Below, one piece after another: positions 11,736 to 23,531 of a DNA stretch of 64,000 nucleotides. This stretch comes from Neofusicoccum parvum (Eukaryota; Ascomycota; Dothideomycetes; Botryosphaeriales; Botryosphaeriaceae). The notes under the pieces were generated by a model. The model made no database searches. It saw nothing but the letters and a program-made list of their open reading frames with translations, and was not told the DNA's origin. Position 1 is the first letter of the stretch. The number at the start of each line of letters is the position of its first letter. The translations under genes were made by a program, and so were the position numbers. The DNA lies in assembly GCA_020912385.1 (NCBI GenBank), contig CP087207.1:3596001-3660000 (forward strand). Reading direction: 5' to 3'.

Positions 11736-13438
11736 TGTGAAAGATGGTTGACTGAGGGTAGACTGATTGGGAAGAGACTCTGAACTGTCCTGCTGAGAGA
11801 ACGACAGAGGGAAACATGCTGCTTTATAGCCAAAGGCTCAGGTTCTCTTCGTCCATATCTTGATCAGTCGGACCGCACTGCAAACGGATCTTACTCAGAT
11901 TGGAAGGAACCAAAGAGTCTCTGGAGGCGACAGGAGATGTGTAGACTTACAGGGGACGGCGGGAAACACCTGCCGGGCGGGCTACGCGAAGCGCCCCGGA
12001 TGGTGTCTTGATTTAATCTAAGCGCGGTATCATGCAATAAACACCGGCATGGCTGGGTTTGGACATCTCGATGGCTGTGGCCTCTGTCAACATGCTGCAA
12101 AGGCTACAGGAAAAATAAAGATGGAGCGCAAGTGATTATACGAGATGTCAAAGGCAGTCAGGATGCCATTCAAACTCAAGTTGGGACAAGCCTTCCTACG
12201 CTCGCAAGCCTTAGGAATTGGCAGAGGCTTCTCGTAACTGAGAGTCTAAGCTCTGGCTACTGGAAACGGGCTTGCCAACCGGCCAAGAGCTCGGTAAGAG
12301 CTCCGCCGAGCCATGGACAAGTCCCACGACCAGTGGCAAGCGCCAGCCGCGGTGCTCTAGACTGAGTAGTCGACTGGTGCCAAGTACGAGATGTGGTGGA
12401 GTGCCAATTACCGCATTAGGCAGGAGACATGGTTCAGGTGCGGATTTAGGCACTCCGCGAGCGCCAAGGACGGAGAATAGGGAGCGGAGAGCGAACGAAG
12501 CTTTGGTCGGGAGCTTCTTGGCGGGAGCAAGGTCAACACGGCGGGAACGGAAGCCGCTGCTTCGTCCCTCCAGATCCGCAGCCTCGCCCCCGTCTCCGCT
12601 GATTCTCCACGCAGTCCAGACGCTGCCTCAGTTGACACACGATTTCATCTAACACCAGACCGCGGATTCCCGCTGTGTTCGCGATGCAAGCAGAGCCCAC
12701 GCCGCCAGGTGCTCGCGATGCGGGCAAAAAGCCAAGGATTCGCGCTCCGCTTGGCGGCTTGGCCGTATAGATATAAACCTGGCCGCCCACTGCCCGCCCG
12801 GCCGAAGTGGCGATTGTGGTAAGTCAAATGCGGGCAAACAGCCGGTTTGCGTCCCATCTGCCCGTGACCTCGTGTTTTCCTTGACAACGCGCTGCCTCTC
12901 GCCAGCCGTCGGCCACGCCCGACGAGCCGCCAGCCGCTCTCCACCCTCGTATCCGCATGCTTCGTGTAGGCGCATTGTGAGTCCACCCATTCGCCCAGAC
13001 GTCCACACCTGCTCCTTTCGTCCGTTTCCTTGGGTCATCGATATTTTTAAACAAGCATAACAAGAGTCTTAATCTTTAAGCTTCTTGCCTGACCTTCTTG
13101 ATCCAACCGCATCTGCGTCATGGTTCAGCCGCCGTTCAATCACATCATTTTATTTTCGCTATCGCCAGCCGTGCTACCCGCCGCTCCCCTCCACCTTTTG
13201 GCGTGATGCAGAGGCTGATCAGACCTCATTGAAGCATCACCCCCAACCGAGCCTTCTCTCCTGGCTCTCAACAAACGAACAACACGTCCAAACCCCAGCT
13301 GTCGACCTCCGGACATACACACGCCTCGTACTTCCGGCGCCACTCAGGAACCAAGCGACCCTGCCACCTCCATCCTTTTCCGACTCGCTTTTCCGACCAC
13401 CACCACCACAACCACCACCAGACACCCAGCCAGCGCCA
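11736..13438. other. Divergent intergenic region
   Basis: This lies upstream of both the deuterolysin (minus) and the small membrane protein (plus). It holds only short overlapping open stretches with no motif. A pyrimidine-rich segment (13300-13438) precedes the start of the downstream gene. Confidence 0.55.
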
Positions 13439-14041
13439 ATGCCCCGTCAGCCCAGCCGACCCATCCTCCCGGCCCTCCTCGGCCTCCTCACCATCACCGC
13501 CCTCCTCTACTACCTCACCCTCACGCCCACCTCCGCCACCAAACCACCCACCCCAGACGCCGCCGCGCCCGCCAACCCGCTCACCCACCTCCGCGTCTCC
13601 CTCCGCCAGACCTCCACCTCGCCGCCCACGCTGACCGCGCGCGTCACCAACACCCACCCGTCCACGCCGCTCACGCTCCTCACCTGGGACACGCCGCTCG
13701 ACCCGCTGGCGCTGCGGCTCGGGCTGGCGACCGTCACGTTCGGCGCCGCCGACGACGAGGTGCTCGCCATCCCGGTCGTGCAGGTCCGCCGCAAGCTGCC
13801 GCCCGCCGCCGACGCGGTCGTCGTGGTCGAGCCGGCGGGAGGGTTCGCGGAGCAGGAGTTCGTGCTCGAGGAGCCGGTGTTGGATGTGGGGAGGATCAGG
13901 GGGGGTGGGGGGAGGGCGAGGGTGGGGTTGAGCGGGAGGTGGGCGAAGGTGTGGGAGGGGAGGGAGATGGGGATGGGGGAGGGGGAGGGGGAGGCGTTGA
14001 GTGGGGAGTGGGAGGTGGGGCCTGTGGAGGTGGTGGTTTGA
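13439..14041 (+). CDS. Small type II membrane protein resembling the deuterolysin propeptide
   Basis: 200 aa, no introns. The start is taken at the ATG at 13439, because upstream codons in the same frame look like untranslated leader. Residues 8-25 form one hydrophobic helix (LPALLGLLTITALLYYL), so the rest probably faces the secretory lumen or outside. The following domain has LRVSLRQT, ARVTNTHPSTPLTLLTWDTPLDPLA and, further on, IPVVQVRRKLP. The order VTNT...LTLL..TPLD repeats that of the neighbouring deuterolysin propeptide (VTNTG..L.L...TLLD). No protease domain follows. The last 50 codons become extremely G-rich. Function unknown; the propeptide likeness is my reading and needs a profile search. 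Confidence 0.7.
   Translation: MPRQPSRPILPALLGLLTITALLYYLTLTPTSATKPPTPDAAAPANPLTHLRVSLRQTSTSPPTLTARVTNTHPSTPLTLLTWDTPLDPLALRLGLATVTFGAADDEVLAIPVVQVRRKLPPAADAVVVVEPAGGFAEQEFVLEEPVLDVGRIRGGGGRARVGLSGRWAKVWEGREMGMGEGEGEALSGEWEVGPVEVVV
13886..14040 (+). repeat. G-rich low-complexity tract with quadruplex potential
   Basis: The plus strand is almost only G with short A/T spacers. It has many runs of three to six G, such as GGGGGTGGGGGGAGGG. It codes the C-terminus of the propeptide-like protein. Confidence 0.7.
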
Positions 14042-14895
14042 TTGGTGGGTTGGCGACGCGGCCTTCGGGAGGGTTTGGGTTGCTTGGAGGGGAGATTGTT
14101 TTCTACTGGCGAGCTGAGGGAGGGTCGAGTGGAATGTTGTGGTTTGCGTGGTGTAGGCGTACGGTCGTCAGGGCTGTCCGTTGATTGCTATTCGTTGATG
14201 CTCGCAAGGCTGTTCAACATCGCCCTCAGGGCTGTGGAAAACGGGCTAAGTGCAGCCTTGCACAACACTACCACGTCGCTGTGGCTGCTTATGCCTACGT
14301 GTCAGTGCCGCTGTCTAAATAAGCCTTACTCTTAAGGTCTGATTGTAAGAAAAAGCATAAAAAGCCTGCACGGGGCTTCGCTGTCAAAAGAATCCCCCGC
14401 CTTGCCTCCAAGCTCTGACCGCAAGGCAGCTACAACGGAAGAATAGGAAAATTCTACAGATGAAGACGAGGCCATAGCTGTGACATGCTGAACCATGTCC
14501 TATAGGCTTTGAAAAAGATGTTGCTTGAGCCGTTAGCTGCTAGTCCTTTGTTCTTGTTCAAGACTGCGCCCAACTGAATAGCTCACTTGAGTGTCTTTTA
14601 CCGTACTCGTTTGATGGACCGCTTCTGTAGTCATATATCAGACATAAAATGTGAGGCTTTGTGCATGCGTTTTCAGTGCGTAGAACCAGCTACTCGATCG
14701 AGCCTTATTGGTCAATGGCAACGAGGCTGCCAAACATGAGTTTAAGGTTGGCCTGAGTCGCTGCGGAGCCTTGCACCCAAGACCACGTCACTCTAGCTGC
14801 TTACCCTACGTGGCCGTGCGACATTGCCAGAGAATTTTCATTGCCAGGGCGCTCGGTTGCCAGAAAGCCATAAACAGTGAGGGCGCTCCGTTGTA
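14042..14895. other. Intergenic region
   Basis: No supported gene. The sequence shifts from G-rich at the left to balanced composition. Confidence 0.5.
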
Positions 14896-15443
14896 ATGCT
14901 CTCCCAAATTTCACCATCCGACGTGAAAATGAAAACATCCACCACGATCACGAAAGCCGAAGCACCGACAGGGCAAGGGCACGGGGCACTCGTGCCGCAC
15001 GTAGGCAGCAACCAGACTGTCACAGCCCCAAACAGCACAGTGCGAGCGACGGCTGAAACCCGCTCGGAGAATAGGCACAGCCTTCCAAATGTAATGCGAG
15101 CCAGACCGCAGAGCGAAGAATCACGCTGACGGGTTCGCAGAACCATGTGAAAATCACGTTCGAAGGCACGCCGACGGACCTCGCCGCCTTCATGAAATCC
15201 GTCTTCACCCCGAATGCGTCTGGTCCCACCGTCCAGGCATTGGAGCAGGGTTCGGGAGCGCGGCCTGGAGCCCAGGAACAAACCCCACCAGAGCCACCGT
15301 CGTGGCAGTGGGATGCGGCCCGGCGGATGAACCGTATATGGTGCCCCGGGGAGAGATGTTGGGCTTACGCAGATAACTGGTGTTACCACGTGGACAATCA
15401 AGTGTGGCTCGCTCCGGAGCAAGCCCCTGTGCGAGTTGTGTAG
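14896..15443 (+). CDS. Orphan two-exon protein, unknown function
   Basis: Two open frames join through a well-formed 50-bp intron (15091-15140: donor GTAATG, branch GCTGAC, acceptor GCAG) with phase 0 on both sides. The product is 165 aa. Exon 1 is Thr/Ser/Ala-rich with no motif. Exon 2 begins NHVKITFEGTPTDLAAFMKS, which reads like a small alpha/beta fold, and ends with a Trp/Cys-rich segment (RIWCPGERCWAYADNWCYH). No signal peptide or membrane helix. I do not recognise the family. The opposite strand is also open for 194 codons, but its composition looks like a shadow. The perfect intron is the main support. Confidence 0.5.
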
Positions 15444-15727
15444 AGGATGGGGATGTCGAGCGTTCGGCAGATGAACAGTTTAATCAAAAGAGGCTCGTAA
15501 TTGTTTTTTTTTTTTAATTCCCTATGACCAGCCGCAAATGTGGTAGTCAAGGGACTGCGGCACCGCTATGTACGCCAAAGCTGCGTTCCATCTCGACAAA
15601 TTTGTTTGATTCTCACGCAGTGCTCATGAATGCCATACGCTCATCATTAATACGACACGGCCAACATATCCACACATCTTTCCACCCATAACAGAAAGCC
15701 ACTCCCGCCACTCCCGCCCCTGCCCCT

Positions 15728-16805
15728 TCAAGCCGCCGGCACAACCTCCCTCCCATCATACCGCCTCGCGCCCGCCAACTTCAGCAACCGATCCGTCAGC
15801 TCGGGCCGCTCCCTCGGCTCATCCCTGTTGCGCGGATCCAAGCTCCCGTCATCCAGCCGCGCCTTGGCCTCGCGGAAGACGATGTTGTCGTGGGGCCAAT
15901 GCGTGGTGCCGGCCCAGTTGGCGAAGATCTTTGCCTTCTCGGCGAGCTGCTGCTCCGAGGCCCAGGCGGCCGGGGCGTAGCTGGCGTAGACGACGGTGCG
16001 GACCTGCGTGCTCTGCTCCCCGGGCTCCGCGCCCCAGTGCACGGTGCGGCTGTCCCACACGAGCAGGTCGCCCGGCGCGGCTTCGACCTTGAGCGGCACG
16101 GCGCCGCGCGCCGCGAACCACGCCAGCTCCTCCTCCGAGAACATGTACAGGTCGCGCCGCTCCCACGCGGCGCGGTCGGTCATGGTGTCGAAGAACTCGG
16201 CCAGCAGGTTGTGCGAGCCCGGGAAGACGACGAGCCCACCGTCGTGCGGGCCCGACGGCGACAGGTTGACGACGCCCTGCGCGCAGCAGAGGCCGCGGCG
16301 GAAGGGCGACTGGTCGACGTGCGGCCAGGCGCCCTTGCGTGGCCGGTCCGCTCGGTTGGGCAGCGTGACGTTGAGCGCGTCGAACGAGACGAGCAGCTCG
16401 TTGGTGCCCCAGAGCGTCTCGAAGGCCCCGACCACGCCGGGCTCCTGGCGCGCGTCCCACATGAAGCGCTCGTGCGGGACGCAGTAGGCGTTGAAGGTGT
16501 TGATCTTGCTCTGCACGGGCAGGTTGGCGTTGGTCCAGGTCGACGGGTTGGAGAGGTCGAGCGGTGTGTCGAAGGATGTGAGCCACTCGTGGGCACGGTC
16601 GCGGTATTCGAGGGCCCGGTCGTAGGGAATGGCGCCCTTCACCACGGCATAGCCGTCACGGATGAGGTCGTCACGCCAATCGCCGTAGGAAGCTTGGACA
16701 TTTCTTGTTGAAAGATCAGCGCGAGTCCACCACCATGTTGCAGCAGACTAACTTGAGAACCTTGGCCTCGGTATCGAGCACTGTCTGCGTGGTAGTGGAC
16801 GTCAT
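15728..16805 (-). CDS. Phytanoyl-CoA dioxygenase-like Fe(II)/2-oxoglutarate enzyme
   Basis: Two exons (16805-16753, 16703-15728) encode 342 aa. The short first exon adds a 17-residue start before LKNVQASYGDWRDDLIRDGY, the usual N-terminal helix of fungal PhyH-like proteins. The metal-binding facial triad is visible as HVD (in WPHVDQSPF) and the distal H of VHWGAEPGEQ. An Arg about ten residues after that His (QVRTVVYAS) would bind 2-oxoglutarate. PVQSKINTFNAYCVPHERF and GGLVVFPGSH are family blocks. Such enzymes hydroxylate small molecules; the substrate cannot be told. It has no signal peptide, so it is probably cytosolic. No biosynthetic cluster is visible around it. Confidence 0.88.
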
Positions 16806-17664
16806 GGTATCGTAGAGTGGGGTAGTCCGTCCGGCGGTTGCGACCAAAGTGAGGGGCGAGAAGTGAACGGGAGGGTGGAACAGCTGTTGCTGGAGGTCGC
16901 GATCATGGTGATTATGTAGCCACGATTAAAGTGGAGCAATTGAGCTTCTCTTGCTTACGCGCGGCGCGTCTGCGCTGGAGCGACACGCTGTGGTGCTTGT
17001 TTCGTTGGTGGGGTTCGGGAGCACGCAAGATAGCACAACTGCCCGCCAATCCGCTTCACCGGTCGGCCCATCTCTGGTGCATCTCCGGCTCTCGATGCAT
17101 TTTCCCGTCGGGCTCGAAGGTCGAGGCGAAGGCGGGAGCCTATCTGCGGACGCCGCGCTTCGGCTGGCTCGACAATCATTGCTTGCAGACTGCGCCTCCT
17201 GGAGTAGTCCTGCGGTTTATTGGCGGTCGAGTTCATCGGGATGTCCGTCGAGCCTGTCGGTCCTCCCGATGCCTGGTCGCATGCAAGTCCGACGCCGCCG
17301 ATCGTGGGGTTAGTGCGACTGAACTGCAGGAAGTCATGTGGAGAAAGAGTGCAGTGTCAGGCGCGAAATAAGTCTGTCGATTGTAGCTGCATCATACACC
17401 GCTGCGTCGAGAAAGCTCAGGAACAGAAGCAAAAGCTCAACTTGGAAATGTGCGCGCCCAGGGGTATCCCAATGCTCCATGTGTGCAAACCGATCTTGTC
17501 CCTCTTAACTCCCTGATAACCCGTTTACCCGTCAATCAATCTTCGGTAGTCTGCAGCCATGAGACGAACTGTGCGACTACGCATTTAAACACGTAATGAA
17601 CGATATTCCTGTAGTAGTAAAGCATGTTCCGAAATGACGAATGCTGGGACAAAGCCGACCTGCA
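16806..17664. other. Intergenic region
   Basis: It separates the 5' end of the dioxygenase gene from the 3' end of the ING gene. Only short open stretches with no splice-linked coding signal. Confidence 0.5.
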
Positions 17665-20041
17665 TCAACGACGTTTACCGTTATCCACGTGATTGCCCTT
17701 CGCATCAACGTGGAGAACGACTCTGCATGGCGGGCAGTACCATTGCTCACGGCGTTTAGGAGTCTCGCTCGCGGTCATGCCAACGCATCCGAGGTGGAAC
17801 CACTCCTTCTCGCACTAGAGAGAATACAGTCAGCAACGAGCAATATTGACAAGGGCGGCAGATCCTTACGTTGTAGTTGTCACAGGCAATCATGTGGCCG
17901 TAACTGACATCGCCACAGATACAGTACCTGGGCTCATTCGGATCGACGTCTTCAATGGCCTCATGCGGCATTGCGTCTGTCTTGTCCTCCATCTTCCGAC
18001 TCTTTTTCTTGGGCGCCGACGAACGTCTGCCGATCACCACCTTCTTATCCTCCGTCATGGCACCGGGAGCCGGCCTTTTGCTTCGCCTGACTAGGAGACG
18101 CACGCCGGAACCGGGGGTGGACGAGGAGGCAGCTCCAGAGCTTGGTTGGTCAGCTGGAGATGGCACGCTGACATTGCTGCCTCGACGCAGCTCGCGCAAC
18201 TCACGAGATTCACGCTTGATGGGTGGTTCAGCAGAAGCTGCTTTGCCAGATGACCCGCCGCGCGATCGTGGGCGAGCCTGCGCCTCCATGGGAGGAGTGG
18301 TTCCGCTGCCTTCGAGAGGCGTGGATGCTTTGGGTGCCACCGAAGTTCGTCGGGAGCGGGACCCGGCAGCTGTTGGAGGGACGCTGGGAATGCGGACTTC
18401 GGTTGGAGAAGGAAGTGCAGGCGTCTGATTGCGAGTGGACGGAGCGCTTGGAGCGTGAGGAGAACTGGGACCCGCCGGCGCAAGAGGAACTTGCATGGTC
18501 GAGGCTTTGGTGTCGGGCGACACTTCAGGTAGCGCAGTCGTCGGAGAGGGTGTCGTCGTGTTGTCGATCTTGGGCGGTGCTGGCGGTCCCAGTTTCAACT
18601 TTTTCGGACCGGAAGGGCGAGGCGCGGTGTCTGGAGGCTGGGAAGACCCATCTTTGCCATCGATCCTAGAGCCATCGGGCGTCGAGTCCCGCTTTCGCTT
18701 CTTGCCGGACTTGGATTTGTCCCTGACGACGGAAATGGGAGTAGGAGTAGGGCCATCAAAGACGTTCTTGATGATGGTGCTCGCCTCGGCCATCCTGCGG
18801 CTTGCGTTTTCGATTTCCTGGGCATCGCGGGTGGCTTGCTCCCGCATAATAGCCTCCCTCTTGAGCTTCTTCATCTCATTGAGCTTCATGCCCCGGTTGA
18901 TCAGATTGTTGTCTTCCTTGCCGAGGGGTTTGAAGCTCGTCTCACCCGGGTCTAAGACCTCCTTGTTGGGGTCCATGGGCGACTCGTCGAGAAACGGCTC
19001 GCCCGTCTCCTCCGCCCGCTCACGGGCCTTCTTGTAATTCTCCCAACCCCGTCCCTTGCTGGACAACTCGCGGCGGATCATCGTGTCACTGGGCTGCCAG
19101 ATGGCATTCTTCTTCATGGTCTTACGCAGGACGGCCATCTCGTATTCGGTAAGCTTGTGCCACGGGGCATACTTGCTGCCGGGCTGGGCGTCGGGAGGCG
19201 GTGGAGTCAATTGCGCAAGAGCGTTGCTGGTGGAGATGCCGGCGATGGAGCTATGGACGTTGGTTCCCATGCCCGGCTGACGAGGCGTGCGCTGGGTCTT
19301 GGGACCCTTTAGCTTGGGGCCCTTGATCTTGGGTACCTTGACGCCTGCTACAGTCTCGACGTCAACGTCGCCATCCATTTGCGACCCGTCATCATCCCAT
19401 TCGGAGCTGGGCTGTGGCGATTCTCCATTGTGGTCCAGGCCGTGGCCAGGCACGGCTCCCCGGGCAGCCTCTTGGGCACGCTTGCGCTTTCGCTCGCGAT
19501 GCTTCTGGACGCGGGCAGTCGAGGTAGGCCTCGGACGCGGTGTGTCCATGTGCAATGTTATGCGGGGGGTCCGGCTGTCATAGTCCGACTTACGGCTGCG
19601 CGTAGTCTGTGGCGACGGGACGGGTGCCGGGGTCGGATCGCGCGAAGGTGGCTCGGGCAGGGCCTGTAGCTTCTTCTTGATTGTGACGAGGCGCGTGGCA
19701 TGGCGCTCGGTGTTCTCGTACAAGCGCGCAGCCTCGGCGTAGGCCGACTCACGGAAGCGCTCGGCATCGATGAGAGCCTTGGATATGTCCTTGCGCAGCT
19801 GCTGGGGATCGGGGCGGTCTTGTTGGGGCAGCTTGGGGAGGCTGCCGTAGACGGTGGTGAGGTCGTGGACTCTGGCGGTGGCGTCGTGGTACAGCTTGTC
19901 GAGCTTCTCGATCAGGGTCAGGGAGCGGGCCAGGTCGGAAGGATAGAACTCGGTGTAGTCGAGGAAGTCGGTGACGGTGGCCTGCGCATCGGGATGCGCG
20001 TGCGTCTGTGTGGTGGGCATGTCGGGCGGCGCGTCGCCCAT
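17665..20041 (-). CDS. ING-family PHD-finger chromatin protein (Pho23/Yng-like)
   Basis: Two exons (20041-17870, 17814-17665; 55-bp intron) encode 773 aa. The N-terminal ING helical region (about residues 15-110) contains FLDYTEFYPSDLARSL and a long charged coiled coil ending in RLVTIKKKL. The C-terminal PHD finger is split by the intron and becomes complete only after splicing: CICGDVSYGHMIACDN, then CEKEWFHLGCVG, then WYCPPC. This is the C4HC3 pattern that reads the methylation state of histone H3K4 in acetyltransferase and deacetylase complexes. Between them lies a long disordered Pro/Ser/Thr linker plus one conserved-looking block (about 340-400, with WQPSDTMIRREL). The frame stays open upstream to 20431, but the product there is unlike a protein N-terminus, so I start at MGDAPPDM. 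Yeast ING proteins are much shorter. Confidence 0.92.
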
Positions 20042-20792
20042 AGCAGGCGCGGCACCTGCTAGGACGCGCTGCAAGTCGCCCGGAGAGCTTGCGGGCCGGG
20101 GCGGGGATGAGCGCAAAGTGAGGGACAAGTGGCTGGAGCGGTGGGTGAGGCGCGAGGGGGTGTTCGTGATGAGATACGGTGGTGTCGCGGAGCTCCAGGG
20201 CGGCGCGGAGTGCAGGAACGGCCTGCCGCTTTGGGCCGGGCACGGCTGCGGAGATTCCCTGCGCCGATTGCCGCGGCCGGCGCACGTGCCCACGCGTCGC
20301 CCAAAATCCCCCGCCGCGTCGCTCCCTTCGCACGGCCTCCCCGCCCTGCTGTCCTGCCATGGTGCTGCTCCGCTGTCTGCGTTGCGGATGAAATAGCACC
20401 GACCATAGGCCTGTGCTAGCAGCGAACCCAAGGCTGCGATCTTTGTGCTCTCAGCATGGCCATCTCACGACCTGTCTCTTTCGTTCTTCCGTTTGACCTT
20501 GTTCTGTAGCACAAGCCTGAGAATCAAGCACCGGCTCATCTCTGCATCAATTGGTTGCTGCATGCTTTCGTCAAGTGCCGTGAGTTGTTCCTGCTTCTTC
20601 TGTCCGGTTTTTCTTCCGATGTCCCTCACCTCACCTCCGCCACGCCCTGCCGTCGACTCTGTGTGTCACGAGCCGACGCGCAATCGCCTACAAGCGCGGC
20701 TGCCTGCATAAAGCTGCCCCAAACAGCCGTCGCAAACACCGAAAATCGCCTGGAGCGCTTGGTCCTGGCTGCACTGCCTAGATTCAACCGCA
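20042..20792. promoter_or_regulatory. Shared upstream region of the ING and Gfd2-like genes
   Basis: A 751-bp divergent intergenic region. The minus-strand frame of the ING gene stays open for 130 more codons, but the residues (R, P, A and S-rich) look non-coding. Confidence 0.5.
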
Positions 20793-23531
20793 ATGCCGTC
20801 CTCACGGGCTCAGAGGCTGCTCGGTCTGCTCAATGATGACATCCTCGCCTTGCCCAAGGCTCCCTCGCCCGAGCCCGAGCCACCCGCACCCGTCAACCCT
20901 GGAAATCATCAGCTTGCCAACAACACTGCACAGGCCTCGAGGGCGTGGGAAGGTTCCCCCGAACCCGACTCCACTCCCGTCCACAGCTCGGTCGACCAGA
21001 AGATATCGGCTCTGGCCGAAGCTCTTGACCTCGACGACCGCGCCTCGTCGCCTTCCCTCTCCGAGAGCTCCCACGAGCCCGATCCCTACGACGACCGGCC
21101 CTCTACTTGCCTCCATCGTGGCGATCGCGCTCCTTGGGGAGAAGCCTACGTCTCGATCCAGGTTGCCAGCAAGTTCCCCTACAAGTTCTTGAACCGCGCC
21201 TATTCCGACCAGGTCGCAAAGAAGTTCTTTGACCGCAACCAGTTCTGGAACCGTGACTGGGAACTGTAAGTGTTGATCCCAACAAAGCGCAGCATCCAGT
21301 AAGGTTACAATTGTTGGTAGGCCATTGAAGCACATTCGGCTGAGTTTTCTATCCCCATACACGTGCTTTGCTTATTCTACCATTGTCTATGCTACCTGCT
21401 GTGGTGCCAACGAAAACTCTGGTTGGCGCACGTCATTTGAGACCCTGCATCGGATGCTGATCAAGACCTGCTGACAGGTACTACGTCTGGCCACCTGCCG
21501 ATCTCGCTAGCAAGCCACTCATCCTTATAAGTCTCACCCAGTTCCAGCTTCTCATCAACGAAATCAACCAGTACAAGCGGAACATTGACTTCAGGCTTGC
21601 CGACCACCATCGCGACTGCGGTCTCATCATAGATATCGACCATCCAGAATTCACACCGCGGTTCCTGGGTTACTCGTCGTCGCGCGAAGACTACAACGAC
21701 ATGGAGTCGCGCAGGGTTCCTCCGATTGGCCACAGGGCGCCCGGCGAGCCCACTACGCCTGCTGCCGACAAGCCCACTCTCGAAGCCTTCAAGGCCAAGA
21801 TTGAAGAGGCCATCATCCTCAACAAGGCCAAAAACAAGGCCGCGAAGGCGAAGCGCAAGGAGCAGCGCGTCAATTCTCAACAGAACTGGGGCCGACTTTT
21901 GAAGAGGACTCAACGCTACTTTGGTCTTCGCCCCGCCAAGGACGACAAGTACAGTAAGTACCGTTACGTTGTGTCTCACGCAAGTCCGAAGAGCTGACAC
22001 TTGTGCGACATTAGACCCTCTGGCCGATCCTACCCTCAACTGGGCGGAGCTGCAGGCTGCTGAGGCCGCCCGTAAGCTGCCGCCTGTCGACTTTGAGAAG
22101 CCCGCGCCCTTTGTCTTTGACAAAAACGTGATCTTCATTAGCGTTGATATTGAGGCCTTCGAACTTGACAACAGCAAGATCACCGAGGTTGGAGTTGCTA
22201 CCCTCGACGTGCTGGACATCATCAACATCCCGCCCGGCAAGGATGGAACCAACTGGCACAACAAGATCCGTGCTCGCCACTTCCGCATCGACGAGCATTC
22301 TCATTTAGAGAACTATCGCCACGTGGCCGGATGCGCTGGCGGCTTTGAGTTCGGCAAGAGTGAATTTGTGCGCCTGGCTGAGGCTCCGCAAGCTGTTGCT
22401 TCTTGCTTCAAGCCACCCTTCTCAGCTGACCTGACGCCTGCTGAAGCTGAGCAGCTTTGGGCTGCTAACGCCTCGGGTAACAGTTCGCCGAGCTTGCAGG
22501 GTGACCCCTCTATTGTCAATGCCGACGGCAAGCGCAACCTCATCTTCGTCGGTCATGATCCCAACCAAGACATCAAGTTCCTTCAGAGGCTCGGCTACAA
22601 CCCCTTGAACCTTTCCAACCTCATTGAAGTCATCGACACGAAGCTTCTCCACCAGCACTGGAAGAGGGACACGCAGGGCACATCCCTCGGCAAGATATTG
22701 GCAGACCTGGACATCATCGGCTGGAAGCTACACAATGGCGGCAACGATGCTGTCTACACGCTGCAGGCTTTGGTGTCGCTCGGCATCCGCGAGGCTTCTT
22801 CCCGTGGAAGCAAAGAGCTTGAAGAGCAGCGGAAGCACGACCACCAAAGGCGCATGTCAGAGGCCATCGCGGAGGTCGTCGCCAAGGTTAGTGAAGAAGC
22901 TGATGGTTGGAGCAGCATGGAGGAGGCCGACGACGGTGGAGCTCCTGAGCTGGCAAAGCCGGCGGCGGAACTTGAGGCGGCTGACTCCGTTCCACCTGCG
23001 GGCCATGTCAGCCCTAATGCCACGGACTGCGTCTTTGTTGGCAACCTTCCCTACCGCGCCACACCCGAGGATGTCGTAGCCTTCTTCGCCAAATACGGCA
23101 CCATCACTGACGTTCACCTCCCCATCAATCAGGCCACAGGTGCCACCAAGGGTGTTGGATATGTCAGCTATCGTACAGCGGCTGAGGCTCAGAATGCGCT
23201 TGAGAAGTGCAAAAACATTGAGTTCTGGAGCCGTCCCATCCGCGTCAGCATGGCTCCTCCGAGAGAGAAGAAGGGTGGCCGCGGTGGTAATGGCAACAGT
23301 GGCCGCAACACGCCTATCCCCCGCAACACTCCTGTGCGCATCACGGACCCTGTGCAGTCCAACCCGAACTATAAGGGTCAGTCGACTCTCGCAGCGCTTG
23401 GAACTTACCATGCACGTCCGACTGCACAGGCAAGACGCCAGCACAGCGACCATGGAAGCTACAGCAGCGACGCTAGTGTGCCTCATTCGAAGAGGAATAC
23501 TCAGGAGAAACTGCCCGAAGACTGGTGGTGA
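20793..23531 (+). CDS. Gfd2/YDR514C-like nuclease-fold protein fused to an RRM
   Basis: Three exons (20793-21265, 21478-21953, 22015-23531) encode 821 aa. The N-terminal 120 residues are disordered. A conserved middle part (about 115-290) contains PWGEAYVSIQVASKFPYKFL and FTPRFLGYSS. An RNase H-like 3'-5' exonuclease domain follows (about 330-570): FISVDIEAFELD supplies the first acidic pair, FVGHDPNQDIKFL the middle motif and GNDAVYTLQAL the last Asp, the DEDDh-like order known from Gfd2/YDR514C proteins. One RRM follows (about 640-715), with RNP2 CVFVGNLPY and RNP1 KGVGYVSY. The tail is Gly/Asn/Arg-rich. Yeast Gfd2 is linked to Dbp5 and mRNA export. The fusion suggests an RNA-directed role. 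The first intron is 212 bp. Confidence 0.9.

Noticed and set aside
14838..15422. 194-codon open frame on the minus strand
   Set aside because: It competes with the spliced plus-strand orphan; its Cys/Pro/Arg-heavy composition and lack of an intron structure make it less likely.
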